From Streptomyces sp. WMMC500 (GTDB lineage Bacteria; Actinomycetota; Actinomycetes; Streptomycetales; Streptomycetaceae): 64,000 bases of DNA. Position 1 is the first letter of the stretch, and each line of letters opens with the position of its first letter. Shown here piece by piece: positions 56,844 to 64,000 of this stretch. The notes below the pieces were generated by a model. The model was not told the DNA's origin. It saw only the letters and a program-made list of their open reading frames with translations, and made no database searches. Position numbers and translations under genes: made by a program. The stretch is taken from the NCBI RefSeq assembly GCF_027497195.1, contig NZ_CP114905.1, positions 5,095,001-5,159,000 of the forward strand. The letters are read 5' to 3'.

Positions 56844-58127
56844 TCAGCCCACCGTCCCGGCCAGGGCCATGTCCACCTGCCGCGGGGACAGGGCGTGCTC
56901 GATCGCCAGGATCCCGGCCCCGATCGCCGCCGCGTTCTCGCCCGTCCGGCTCGGCTCGATCCGGAGCACGTGCGTCGCCAGCGGGTGCGACCTGCGGTAC
57001 ACCGCCTCGCGCACGCCCGCCAGCAACTGGTCGTGCACCGCCGCCAGCGCGCCGCCCACCACCACCGTCTCCGGGTTGAAGAAGTTCACCAGGCCCGCCA
57101 GGACCTCGCCCACCGCCCGGCCCGCCTCGCGGACCATGCGGACCGCCTCGCGGTTGCCCTCCTTCACCAGGCGTACGACGTCCAGGCCGGCCGACGCCTC
57201 CAGGCCCAGCTCCTTCAGCCGGACCGCCAGGGCCGCGCCGCCCGCGATGGCCTCCAGGCAGCCGGAGTTGCCGCAGCGGCAGAGGTCCTCGCGCTCGCCC
57301 ACGCGGATGTGGCCGATGTCGCCCGCCGAGCCCTGCGCGCCCCGGTGCAGGCGGCCGTCGGCGATGATGCCGCAGCCGATGCCCGTGCCCACCTTCAGGT
57401 AGAGCAGGTACGACGTGTCCGGGAAGGCCCGGCGCTGTTCGGCCAGGGCCATGACGTTCACGTCGTTGTCCACCAGGGCGCGGACGCCGAAGCGCTCGTC
57501 GAAGAACTCCGGGATGGGGAACTGGTGCCAGCCCGGCATGATCGGCGGGTCCACCGGGCGGCCGGTGGAGAACTCGACCGGGCCCGGCACGCCCGCGCCG
57601 ATGGAGCGGAGCGTCTTGGGGTCCCGGCCGGCCTCCTCCAGCAGCCGCTGCATGGTCCGTTCGACGTGGCCGAGAACCGCCTCCGGGCCGTCCGCGATCG
57701 TCAGCGGGTCCTCGCGGACCGCGAGCAGCGTGCCGCCGATGTCCAGCAGCGCGACCCGGCAGTGCGAGGCGCCCAGGTCGACGCCGGCGACGGCGTGCTC
57801 GCGGGTGCGCAGCGAGAGGCGGCGCGGGGGGCGGCCGCCGGTGGAGCCGGCTTCCGCGTCCTCGTCGACGAAGCCGTGCGCGATCAGCGCGTCGACGCGC
57901 TGGGAGACGGTGGAGCGGGCGAGGCCCGTGAGGCGGGCGATCTCGGCGCGGGTGGCGGCGGCGCCGGAGCTGATGAGGCCCAGCACCTCGCCGGGGGACT
58001 GGCCGGCGGGCGGGCTGTGCGGCGGGCTCTGCGGCGAGTGGGGGGACGAGCCGCGGGGCGGCATGCCGGCGGCCGACGGCGGCGGCGGTGGCGGCATCGG
58101 CGAAGAAGGTGAAGAAGCGGCTGTCAC
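56844..58127 (-). CDS. ROK-family transcriptional regulator
   Basis: 427 residues. A Pro/Ser-rich N-terminus leads into a winged HTH (ATRAEIARLTGLARSTVSQRVDALIAHGFV, about 60-90), then a ROK sugar-kinase-like domain with DLGASHCRVALLDIGG near 115 and the zinc motif CRCGNSGCLEA near 285. It is divergent from a sugar ABC operon and so is its probable repressor, with a sugar as inducer. GTG 58127 with AAGGTGG upstream is the best start. Confidence 0.9.
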   Translation of the reverse strand: MTAASSPSSPMPPPPPPSAAGMPPRGSSPHSPQSPPHSPPAGQSPGEVLGLISSGAAATRAEIARLTGLARSTVSQRVDALIAHGFVDEDAEAGSTGGRPPRRLSLRTREHAVAGVDLGASHCRVALLDIGGTLLAVREDPLTIADGPEAVLGHVERTMQRLLEEAGRDPKTLRSIGAGVPGPVEFSTGRPVDPPIMPGWHQFPIPEFFDERFGVRALVDNDVNVMALAEQRRAFPDTSYLLYLKVGTGIGCGIIADGRLHRGAQGSAGDIGHIRVGEREDLCRCGNSGCLEAIAGGAALAVRLKELGLEASAGLDVVRLVKEGNREAVRMVREAGRAVGEVLAGLVNFFNPETVVVGGALAAVHDQLLAGVREAVYRRSHPLATHVLRIEPSRTGENAAAIGAGILAIEHALSPRQVDMALAGTVG

Positions 58128-58169
58128 ATCGACCACCTTAGAGACCACTGAGGACACCAACAAGCCCTT

Positions 58170-58260
58170 CTTTGTTCGACATCCGGCCAAAGTCTTTGCC
58201 AACTCATCAGGGAAAGCCCTTGCTTAGGCTCTTGACAGTCCAAAGAAGCCTGGGGACTCT
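58170..58260 (+). promoter_or_regulatory. ABC-operon promoter with CCAAAG/CTTTG repeats
   Basis: TTGACA (58232-58237) and GACTCT (58255-58260) are 17 bp apart; the start point would coincide with ATG 58268, so leaderless. CTTTG near 58172 and CCAAAG near 58188 and 58240 form inverted and direct repeats suited to a ROK repressor; the last lies between -35 and -10. Confidence 0.5.
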
Positions 58261-58267
58261 GCCTTTC

Positions 58268-59755
58268 ATGCTGACGATGCAGGACGTGTCCAAGAGCTTT
58301 CTGGGGGTGCGGGTGCTGCACGGGGTGTCGCTCGACCTCGAACCGGGTGAGGTCCACGCCCTGGTGGGGGAGAACGGCGCGGGCAAGTCGACGCTGATGA
58401 AGGTGCTCGCCGGGGAGTACGCCCCCGACGAGGGCACCATCACGCTCGACGGCACGGTGCACGCCTTCTCGCACCCCGTACAGGCCCAGGCCGCCGGGAT
58501 CGGTCTCATCCACCAGGAGTTCGCGCTGCTCCCCCACCGCACCGTCGCGGAGAACGTCTTCCTCGGCCGCGAGCCGGTACGCCGCGGGCTCGTCGACCGG
58601 CGCGCCATGGAGCGCCGCACCGCGGAGCTGCTCGCCGAGCTGGACGAGACCGGAATCGCCCCCCACACCCAGGTCAAGGACCTGTCGGTGGCCCGCCAGC
58701 AGACGGTGGAGATCGTCAAGGCGCTGGCGGCGTCCGACGTCCGTGTGCTTGTCATGGACGAGCCGACCGCGCCCCTGGCCGACCACGAGGTCGAACTCCT
58801 CTACGCGCTCATCCGCCGCCTCGCCGCCCGCGGCATCGGCATCCTCTACATCAGCCACCGCCTCCGGGAGGTCTTCGACCTCTCCCGCCGCATCACCGTC
58901 CTCAAGGACGGCCGCAAGGTCGCCACCCTGACCACCGCTAAGACCACGCCGGACGACGTCGTCCGCGCCATGGTCGGCCGCGAACTCGGCTCGTACTACC
59001 CGCCCCGCGCCCGTCCCGAGGAACTGGGCGAGCCCCTGCTGACCGTCGCGGGCGCCGGCAACGAACGCCTGGCGGGGATCGACCTGACCCTGCGGGCGGG
59101 GGAGGTCACGGGCGTCGCCGGGCTCCAGGGTTCGGGCCGGACCTCCCTGGTACGGGCCCTCTTCGGCGCCGCGCCCTTCACCCGCGGCAGCATGACCGTC
59201 GCCGGCCGCGCGCTGCGCCCCGGCAGCCCGCGCCAGGCCATCCGCGGCGGCGTCGCCCTGGTCACCGAGGACCGCAAGGGCGAGGGGCTGGCGCTGCGCC
59301 AGTCCGTACACGACAACGCGCTGCTCGTCACCCGCGCCGTCCAGGGCAACGGCGCCCGGGCGGACGAGGTCTCCGGGCTCCTCGACCGCGTCAACCTCCG
59401 TTCCCGCGGCCACGACCAGGAGGTCCAGTACCTCTCGGGCGGCAACCAGCAGAAGGTGGTCATCGCCAAGTGGCTCGCCGCCCGGCCCCGCGTGCTGCTC
59501 TTCGACGAGCCCACCCGCGGCGTCGACGTCGGCGCCAAGGCCGCCATCCACACCCTGGTGCGCGAACTCGCCCGCGACGGCATGGCGGTGTTGATCGTCT
59601 CCTCGGAACTGCCCGAGCTGATCGGCATGAGCGACCGCATCCTCGTCATGGCCGACGGCACCTTCGCCGGTGAACTGCCCGCCGGTGCCGGCGAGGAGGA
59701 CATCATGCGCCTGGCGACGGCCTCCGACGGCACCCCCGAGGGGAGCGCCGCATGA
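58268..59755 (+). CDS. Sugar ABC transporter ATP-binding protein (RbsA/XylG-like)
   Basis: 495 residues, two NBDs. NBD1: Walker A GENGAGKST near 38, DLSVARQQTVEIVKAL and LVMDEPTAPL. NBD2: degenerate GLQGSGRTSL near 285, LSGGNQQKVVIAKWLA and LLFDEPTRGVDVGAK, as in all CUT2 ATPases. Unlike the other ATPase in this window it has no low-complexity insertion. It is first in a five-gene operon with 4-nt ATGA overlaps throughout. Confidence 0.93.
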   Translation: MLTMQDVSKSFLGVRVLHGVSLDLEPGEVHALVGENGAGKSTLMKVLAGEYAPDEGTITLDGTVHAFSHPVQAQAAGIGLIHQEFALLPHRTVAENVFLGREPVRRGLVDRRAMERRTAELLAELDETGIAPHTQVKDLSVARQQTVEIVKALAASDVRVLVMDEPTAPLADHEVELLYALIRRLAARGIGILYISHRLREVFDLSRRITVLKDGRKVATLTTAKTTPDDVVRAMVGRELGSYYPPRARPEELGEPLLTVAGAGNERLAGIDLTLRAGEVTGVAGLQGSGRTSLVRALFGAAPFTRGSMTVAGRALRPGSPRQAIRGGVALVTEDRKGEGLALRQSVHDNALLVTRAVQGNGARADEVSGLLDRVNLRSRGHDQEVQYLSGGNQQKVVIAKWLAARPRVLLFDEPTRGVDVGAKAAIHTLVRELARDGMAVLIVSSELPELIGMSDRILVMADGTFAGELPAGAGEEDIMRLATASDGTPEGSAA

Positions 59756-60804
59756 CCGCCGTACGCACCGAGGCTCCCGTGTCGGCCGGCCCGCGCCGGT
59801 TCCCCGGGACGGGCCGCCTGAAGGTCACCGACCCCGTGGTCGGCGTCTGGCTGGCCGCCGCCGCGGTCACGCTCATCGGCTGGATCGTCGTCACCCTCGA
59901 CGGCGGCCAGTTCATGACCCAGTCCAACGCGACCGGCATCCTGCAGAACTCCGTCGCCCTCGGTCTGGTCGCCGTCGGCCAGTCCGCGGTGATCCTCACC
60001 GGCTCGCTCGACCTGTCGGTGGCGTACCTCATCAGCATCGGCACGCTGGTCGCCGCCGAGACGATGGAGGGCGGCAGCGTCGTCACGGCGGTCCTCGCCG
60101 TGCTCGCGCTCTCGGCCGCGGTGGGACTCGCCAACGGCCTCATCGTCACCGGGCTGAAGGTCAACGCCTTCATCGCCACCCTCGGCATGGCGTTCATCCT
60201 GCGCGGCTACATCGAGGACAACTACACCGGACCCGCGGGCGACGTGCCCGCGTCCTTCCAGCGCCTGGGCTACGACCGCATCGGCTTCATCCCGGTCTCC
60301 GCCTTCCTGCTGATCGCCGTGGCCGCCGTGCTGTGGCTGATCACCAAACGCACCCGCCTGGGCCACCACATGTACGCCACCGGAGGCGACGAGCACGCCG
60401 CCCGCCTGTCCGGCGTACGCACCAGGCGCACCGTGATCTACGCGCACGTGCTGTGCAGCCTGTGCGTCGGTGCCGCCGCGCTGTTCCTCGCCTCCCGGCT
60501 CGGTGCCGGCGCCCCCTGGGCGGGCACCGAGGCGCGCTACGACCTGGACTCCATCGCCGCCGTCGTGCTCGGCGGCACGGCGCTGGCCGGCGGGCGCGGC
60601 GGGGTGGCGGGGACGCTCGGCGGGGTGCTGCTGCTGTCCGTGCTGGACAGCATCTTCAACCAGCTCTCGGTCGACCCGTTCTTCAAGAACGTCGTCCGCG
60701 GCGTCGTCATCATCGCCGCCGTCGCCCTCTATGCCAGGCGGTTCCGCCGCCGGGCGAAGGAACGCGACGAGGCGCGGGCCGAGGAGAAGGGAGCGCTCGC
60801 ATGA
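59752..60804 (+). CDS. Sugar ABC transporter permease 1 (CUT2)
   Basis: 350 residues, about ten TM helices. GSLDLSVAYLISIGTLVAA near 85 and ATGGDEHAARLSGVRT near 205 are CUT2 permease motifs. A basic C-terminal tail follows. ATG overlaps the ATPase stop by 4 bases. With permease 2 it probably forms a heterodimeric channel. Confidence 0.92.
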   Translation: MTAVRTEAPVSAGPRRFPGTGRLKVTDPVVGVWLAAAAVTLIGWIVVTLDGGQFMTQSNATGILQNSVALGLVAVGQSAVILTGSLDLSVAYLISIGTLVAAETMEGGSVVTAVLAVLALSAAVGLANGLIVTGLKVNAFIATLGMAFILRGYIEDNYTGPAGDVPASFQRLGYDRIGFIPVSAFLLIAVAAVLWLITKRTRLGHHMYATGGDEHAARLSGVRTRRTVIYAHVLCSLCVGAAALFLASRLGAGAPWAGTEARYDLDSIAAVVLGGTALAGGRGGVAGTLGGVLLLSVLDSIFNQLSVDPFFKNVVRGVVIIAAVALYARRFRRRAKERDEARAEEKGALA

Positions 60805-61829
60805 CGACGACCACACCCTCGTCCACCGCCGGGCCCGCGTCCGCCCTCGCCGGCATCGGCCGCCGGCTCGGTACGGGTGCCCCCGTCTACGTGCTCCTCG
60901 CCGTCCTGCTCGCCGCGCTGGCGATCACCGACCCCGGCTTCTACGAGCCCGACTCCTTCCTCGCCTTCGTCAAGCGGGCCGCGCCGCTGGTGATCCTCGC
61001 CGCCGGCCAGTACCTGGTCATCGTCTCCGGCGGGTTCGACCTCTCCGTCGGCGCGGTGGTCACCGCCGGGGTCGTCGCCGGGGCCGAGTTCTACGGTTCG
61101 TACCCGGACGCCCCCTGGCTGCTGGTCACCGCCGGGCTGCTGCTCGCCGGAGCGATCGTCGGCCTTGTCAACGGGCTCATCACCACCGTGCTGCTGGTGC
61201 CGTCGTTCATCACCACGCTCGGCATGATGCTGATCCTCGAAGGCGCCGTCTTCTACTGGACCGGCGGCTCCCCCCAGGGCGTACTGCCGGAGAGCTTCCG
61301 CGAGTTCGGCCGCGGCACCGCCGGCGGCTGGCTGCCGTGGGCGGTCCTCGCGTGCCTCGCGGTGGGCGCGATCGCCTGGTGGCTGATGCGCGCCGACTTC
61401 GGCCGTACGCTCCTGGCCACCGGCGACAACGAGCGCGCCGCCGCGCTCGCGGGCGTGCGCGTACCCCGCGTGCGCACCCTCGCGTTCGTGCTCTCCGGCA
61501 CCGCCGCGGCGCTCGCCGCCGTGCTGGTCGCCGGCTTCTCCGGGGTTTCGGCGCAGGCCGGCCGGGGTCTTGAGTTCGAGGCCATCACCGCCGTCGTGCT
61601 CGGCGGGGTCATCCTCGGGGGCGGTCGCGGCTCGGTCGTCGCCGCCATGGCCGGGGCGTTCTCGCTCCAGGCGCTGTTCACGCTGCTCAACCTCCAGGGC
61701 GTCTCGGGCGCGCTGGAGTCCACGGTCCAGGGATTCATCGTCATCGCCGCCGTCGGCCTGGGTGCCGCCGACTTCTCCCGGCTGCGCCGACGCCGTTCAC
61801 CGTCCTCGGAAGGGAAGTCCTCCTCATGA
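60801..61829 (+). CDS. Sugar ABC transporter permease 2 (CUT2)
   Basis: 342 residues, about ten TM helices, with GGFDLSVGAVVTAGVVAGA near 75 and LLATGDNERAAALAGVRV near 210. It is clearly homologous to permease 1 but diverged, so the importer has two different membrane subunits. ATG overlaps permease 1 stop by 4 bases. Confidence 0.92.
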   Translation: MTTTTPSSTAGPASALAGIGRRLGTGAPVYVLLAVLLAALAITDPGFYEPDSFLAFVKRAAPLVILAAGQYLVIVSGGFDLSVGAVVTAGVVAGAEFYGSYPDAPWLLVTAGLLLAGAIVGLVNGLITTVLLVPSFITTLGMMLILEGAVFYWTGGSPQGVLPESFREFGRGTAGGWLPWAVLACLAVGAIAWWLMRADFGRTLLATGDNERAAALAGVRVPRVRTLAFVLSGTAAALAAVLVAGFSGVSAQAGRGLEFEAITAVVLGGVILGGGRGSVVAAMAGAFSLQALFTLLNLQGVSGALESTVQGFIVIAAVGLGAADFSRLRRRRSPSSEGKSSS

Positions 61830-63070
61830 GCCGTACGCGCCGCACGACCCGCCCCGGCGCTCGAAACCGCTTGGCCGCCCCGGCCGCCGCGCTGCTGGCC
61901 GCCGCGCTGCTCGCCTCCTGTTCTTCGGACGCGCCGAAGGACGACCTGGCCGACGACGCCGCGGCCTCCGAGCAGGCGGAGGACGGTGACAAGCAGTCGG
62001 AGTTCTTCGACCAGGCGGACTACGACCGGCAGTTGCAGCTCACCGAGGCGACCCCGGAGGGGCCGGAGGGCAAGCCCTGGGAGCAGATGCTCGACCCGCA
62101 GGCGGCCGGCATGGTCGACACCTCCGAGTACGCCATGAAGGGCGGCGTCGACGGCGCCAAGCTGTGCTTCTCCAACGCCGGCGTCTTCAACCCCTGGCGG
62201 CAGGTCGGTTTGAAGACGATGAAGGCGGAGGTCGCGCAGCACGACGAGATCGCCGACTTCACCGTCCTGGACGCGCAGGGCAAGGACGACAAGCAGATCT
62301 CCGACATCCAGGAGCTGTCCGGCCAGGACTGCGACGCGCTGATCGTCTCGCCGAACACCACCGCCACCCTCACCCCCGCGGTCGAGGAGGCGTGCGGCAA
62401 GATCCCCGTGATCGTCTTCGACCGCGGCGTGGAGACCGACTGCGCGGTGACCTTCATCAGCCCCATCGGCGGGTACGCCTACGGCGCCGCCGCCGCGGAC
62501 TTCCTGGTGGACGAGGTGGACAAGGGCGGCAAGATCGTGGCGCTGCGCATCTCGCCCGGCGTGGACGTGCTGGAGACCCGCTGGTCGGCCGCCGAGATCG
62601 CGTTCGAGAAGGCCGGACTCGACGTCGTCGAGGTGAAGTTCACCGACGGCGACCCGTCGAAGGCCAAGTCGATCGTCTCCGACGCCATCGCCCGCCACGG
62701 CTCGATCGACGGCGTGTGGATGGACTCCGGCGCCACCTCGGTGGCGGCGGTCGAGGCGTTCGAGGACGCGGGCGAGGACATCCCGCCGATCACCGGCGAG
62801 GACCAGCAGGACTTCCTCCAGGCGTGGAAGGACAAGGACCTCACCGCCATCGCGCCGGCGTACCCGACGTTCCAGTGGCGTACGCCCGTGATCGCCGCGC
62901 TGAAGATCCTGGCCGGCGAGGAGGTTCCCAAGGAGTGGACGCTGCCGCAGCCGGTCGTCACCGAGGAGAACTTCGACGAGTACTACAAGGAGGGCATGCC
63001 CCCGCTGCACTACGGCGCCTGCGGCTGCGAGGACCTGCCGGGCTACCCCGGTGACTGGGGCGGTGAGTGA
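61826..63070 (+). CDS. Sugar ABC transporter substrate-binding lipoprotein
   Basis: 414 residues. The N-terminal basic region, hydrophobic core and lipobox LLASC (Cys near 32) are followed by an acidic linker and a type I binding fold: LCFSNAGVFNPWRQVGLKTMKAEV near 112, the CDALIVSPNTTATL segment and a WMDSGATSVAAVEAF segment. A C-terminal CGCEDL pair of cysteines may form a disulfide. The ligand is unknown but is likely a pentose, hexose or ketose, given the ROK regulator and epimerase. Confidence 0.92.
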   Translation: MSRTRRTTRPGARNRLAAPAAALLAAALLASCSSDAPKDDLADDAAASEQAEDGDKQSEFFDQADYDRQLQLTEATPEGPEGKPWEQMLDPQAAGMVDTSEYAMKGGVDGAKLCFSNAGVFNPWRQVGLKTMKAEVAQHDEIADFTVLDAQGKDDKQISDIQELSGQDCDALIVSPNTTATLTPAVEEACGKIPVIVFDRGVETDCAVTFISPIGGYAYGAAAADFLVDEVDKGGKIVALRISPGVDVLETRWSAAEIAFEKAGLDVVEVKFTDGDPSKAKSIVSDAIARHGSIDGVWMDSGATSVAAVEAFEDAGEDIPPITGEDQQDFLQAWKDKDLTAIAPAYPTFQWRTPVIAALKILAGEEVPKEWTLPQPVVTEENFDEYYKEGMPPLHYGACGCEDLPGYPGDWGGE

Positions 63071-63939
63071 TGCCGGCCGGAAGACGGCTGATCGGCGCCA
63101 ACCCGTGGATCTGGCACTCCCCGGTCACCGAACGCGCGCTGGAGGCGGTGCTGCCGCGGCTGGCGGGCTGGGGGTTCGACTGCGCGGAGCTGCCGCTGGA
63201 GCAGCCGGGTGACTGGCAGCCGGCCGTCGCGGCGAAGCTGCTGGACGACAACGGCCTGGCGCCGGCCGCGGTGGTCGCCGTGATGCCGCCGGAGCGCGGG
63301 CTCGTGCGCGCCGAGCCGCTGGCGGTCCGGACGACGCAGGACTATCTGCGCCGTTGTATCGACGCCGCACACGAGATCGGCGCGCCGGCCGTCGCCGGGC
63401 CGATGTACGCGGCGGTGGGCCGGGCCTGGCGGATGGACGCGGACGAGCGGGCGGCGGCGTACGCCGAGTGGCGGGACAACATCGCGCCGGTCGTCGCGCA
63501 CGCCGCGGCCGCCGGGGTGCTGCTGGCCGTCGAGCCGCTCAACCGGTACGAGACCAGCCTGCTCAACACCGTCGCGCAGACCGTGACGGCGCTGGACGGG
63601 CTGCCCGGCGAGACGATCGGCGTGGCCCTCGACACGTACCACCAGAACATCGAGGAGCGGTCCCTGCCCGGCGCGGTGCGCGCCGCGGCGGGGCGGATCG
63701 CGCACGTCCAGGTGTGCGCCAACGACCGGGGCGCGCCCGGCGCGGACCACCTGGACTGGCCGGGCTTCCTCGGCGCGCTGGACGAGGCGGGCTACCGCGG
63801 CCCGCTGTGCATCGAGTCGTTCACGGCGCACAACGCGACCATCGCGGTGGCCGCGTCGGTGTGGCGGGCGCTGGCGCCGAGCCAGGACGCCATCGCCGTG
63901 GACGGCCTCGCGTTCCTGCGCCGCGTCTTACCGACCTGA
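63070..63939 (+). CDS. Sugar isomerase/epimerase TIM-barrel protein (tagatose 3-epimerase-like)
   Basis: 289 residues of xylose-isomerase-like TIM barrel. AVEPLNRYETSLLNT near 155 (metal-ligand Glu), VALDTYHQNIEE near 185 (Asp/His), HVQVCANDRGAPG near 217 and the final CIESFT near 250 (Glu) match the D-tagatose/psicose 3-epimerase metal site. It would epimerise the imported ketose. The penultimate leucine is TTA (63928-63930), hinting at bldA control. ATG 63070 overlaps the previous stop; GTG 63067 is also possible. Confidence 0.88.
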   Translation: MPAGRRLIGANPWIWHSPVTERALEAVLPRLAGWGFDCAELPLEQPGDWQPAVAAKLLDDNGLAPAAVVAVMPPERGLVRAEPLAVRTTQDYLRRCIDAAHEIGAPAVAGPMYAAVGRAWRMDADERAAAYAEWRDNIAPVVAHAAAAGVLLAVEPLNRYETSLLNTVAQTVTALDGLPGETIGVALDTYHQNIEERSLPGAVRAAAGRIAHVQVCANDRGAPGADHLDWPGFLGALDEAGYRGPLCIESFTAHNATIAVAASVWRALAPSQDAIAVDGLAFLRRVLPT

Positions 63940-64000
63940 GCCCCGGCCTCCCGCACCCGCCGCACCCGTACGCACCCTGACCGCGTACGCACCGCCGTAC
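63940..64000. other. Window end, no gene visible
   Basis: Sixty-one bases with repeated CCGTACGCAC-like runs but no start codon with a ribosome-binding site and no hairpin I can support. The sugar operon may continue beyond the window. Confidence 0.4.

Overview
High-GC actinobacterial chromosome, almost certainly Streptomyces or a close relative. The evidence is strong third-position G/C bias, frequent GTG/TTG starts, 4-nt ATGA/GTGA start-stop overlaps, leaderless promoters with TANNNT boxes 6-8 nt before the start codon, rare TTA codons, and a core block (DNA polymerase III delta' gene, TAP-like hydrolase, tRNA-Thr) in the order I recall from Streptomyces.

Layout. 1-7.3 kb: end of a mannonate dehydratase gene, an unusual GroEL paralogue, Hsp20, a DUF2267 protein, holB, a secreted alpha/beta hydrolase and tRNA-Thr(CGT). 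7.4-14 kb: a small membrane protein, then a minus-strand operon for a three-subunit molybdenum aldehyde/xanthine-type oxidoreductase (PaoABC-like) with a membrane protein and an F420-type LLM oxidoreductase. 14-19.9 kb: several small regulator/enzyme pairs with readable operators: MerR/SDR, TetR/metallo-beta-lactamase fold, CGNR regulator/epoxide hydrolase. 19.9-23.4 kb: a lower-GC island with two decayed copies of one IS5-type element in opposite orientation. They bracket a gene for a Scabin/pierisin-like ADP-ribosyltransferase, and the second copy cuts a DUF5753-type regulator gene. 23.5-30.4 kb: MFS/MarR pair, AraC regulator, a membrane-tethered ECF sigma factor fused to a zinc-finger and lectin-like domain, and a secreted M9 collagenase. 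30.4-37.3 kb: a ribose-type ABC importer operon, an ECF41 sigma factor with its divergent NmrA-like target, and a small phosphatase.

37.3-51 kb: a probable catabolic region. A four-gene operon encodes a heme-oxygenase-like diiron protein (CADD-type ligand set), two Rieske ferredoxins and a ferredoxin reductase. Next come a permease, a gamma-glutamyltransferase-family enzyme, RidA, an MFS exporter, a PucR regulator, an aldehyde dehydrogenase, an HbpS-like protein and a DUF1275 protein. The same inverted repeat (GTGCACA, 17 bp, TGTGCAC) lies before the diiron operon and between the permease and transferase genes, tying them into one regulon.

51-64 kb: a DHFR-like reductase with a LysR regulator, a beta-propeller-like protein, a compact RiPP locus, a bicovalent FAD oxidase, and a ROK-regulated sugar ABC operon ending with a TIM-barrel epimerase. 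The RiPP locus is a cytochrome P450 followed six bases later by a 20-residue peptide ending in RRWYWY. It closely resembles the two-gene tryptorubin/atropopeptide arrangement and is the most exciting item here; the peptide is short enough to be missed by gene callers.
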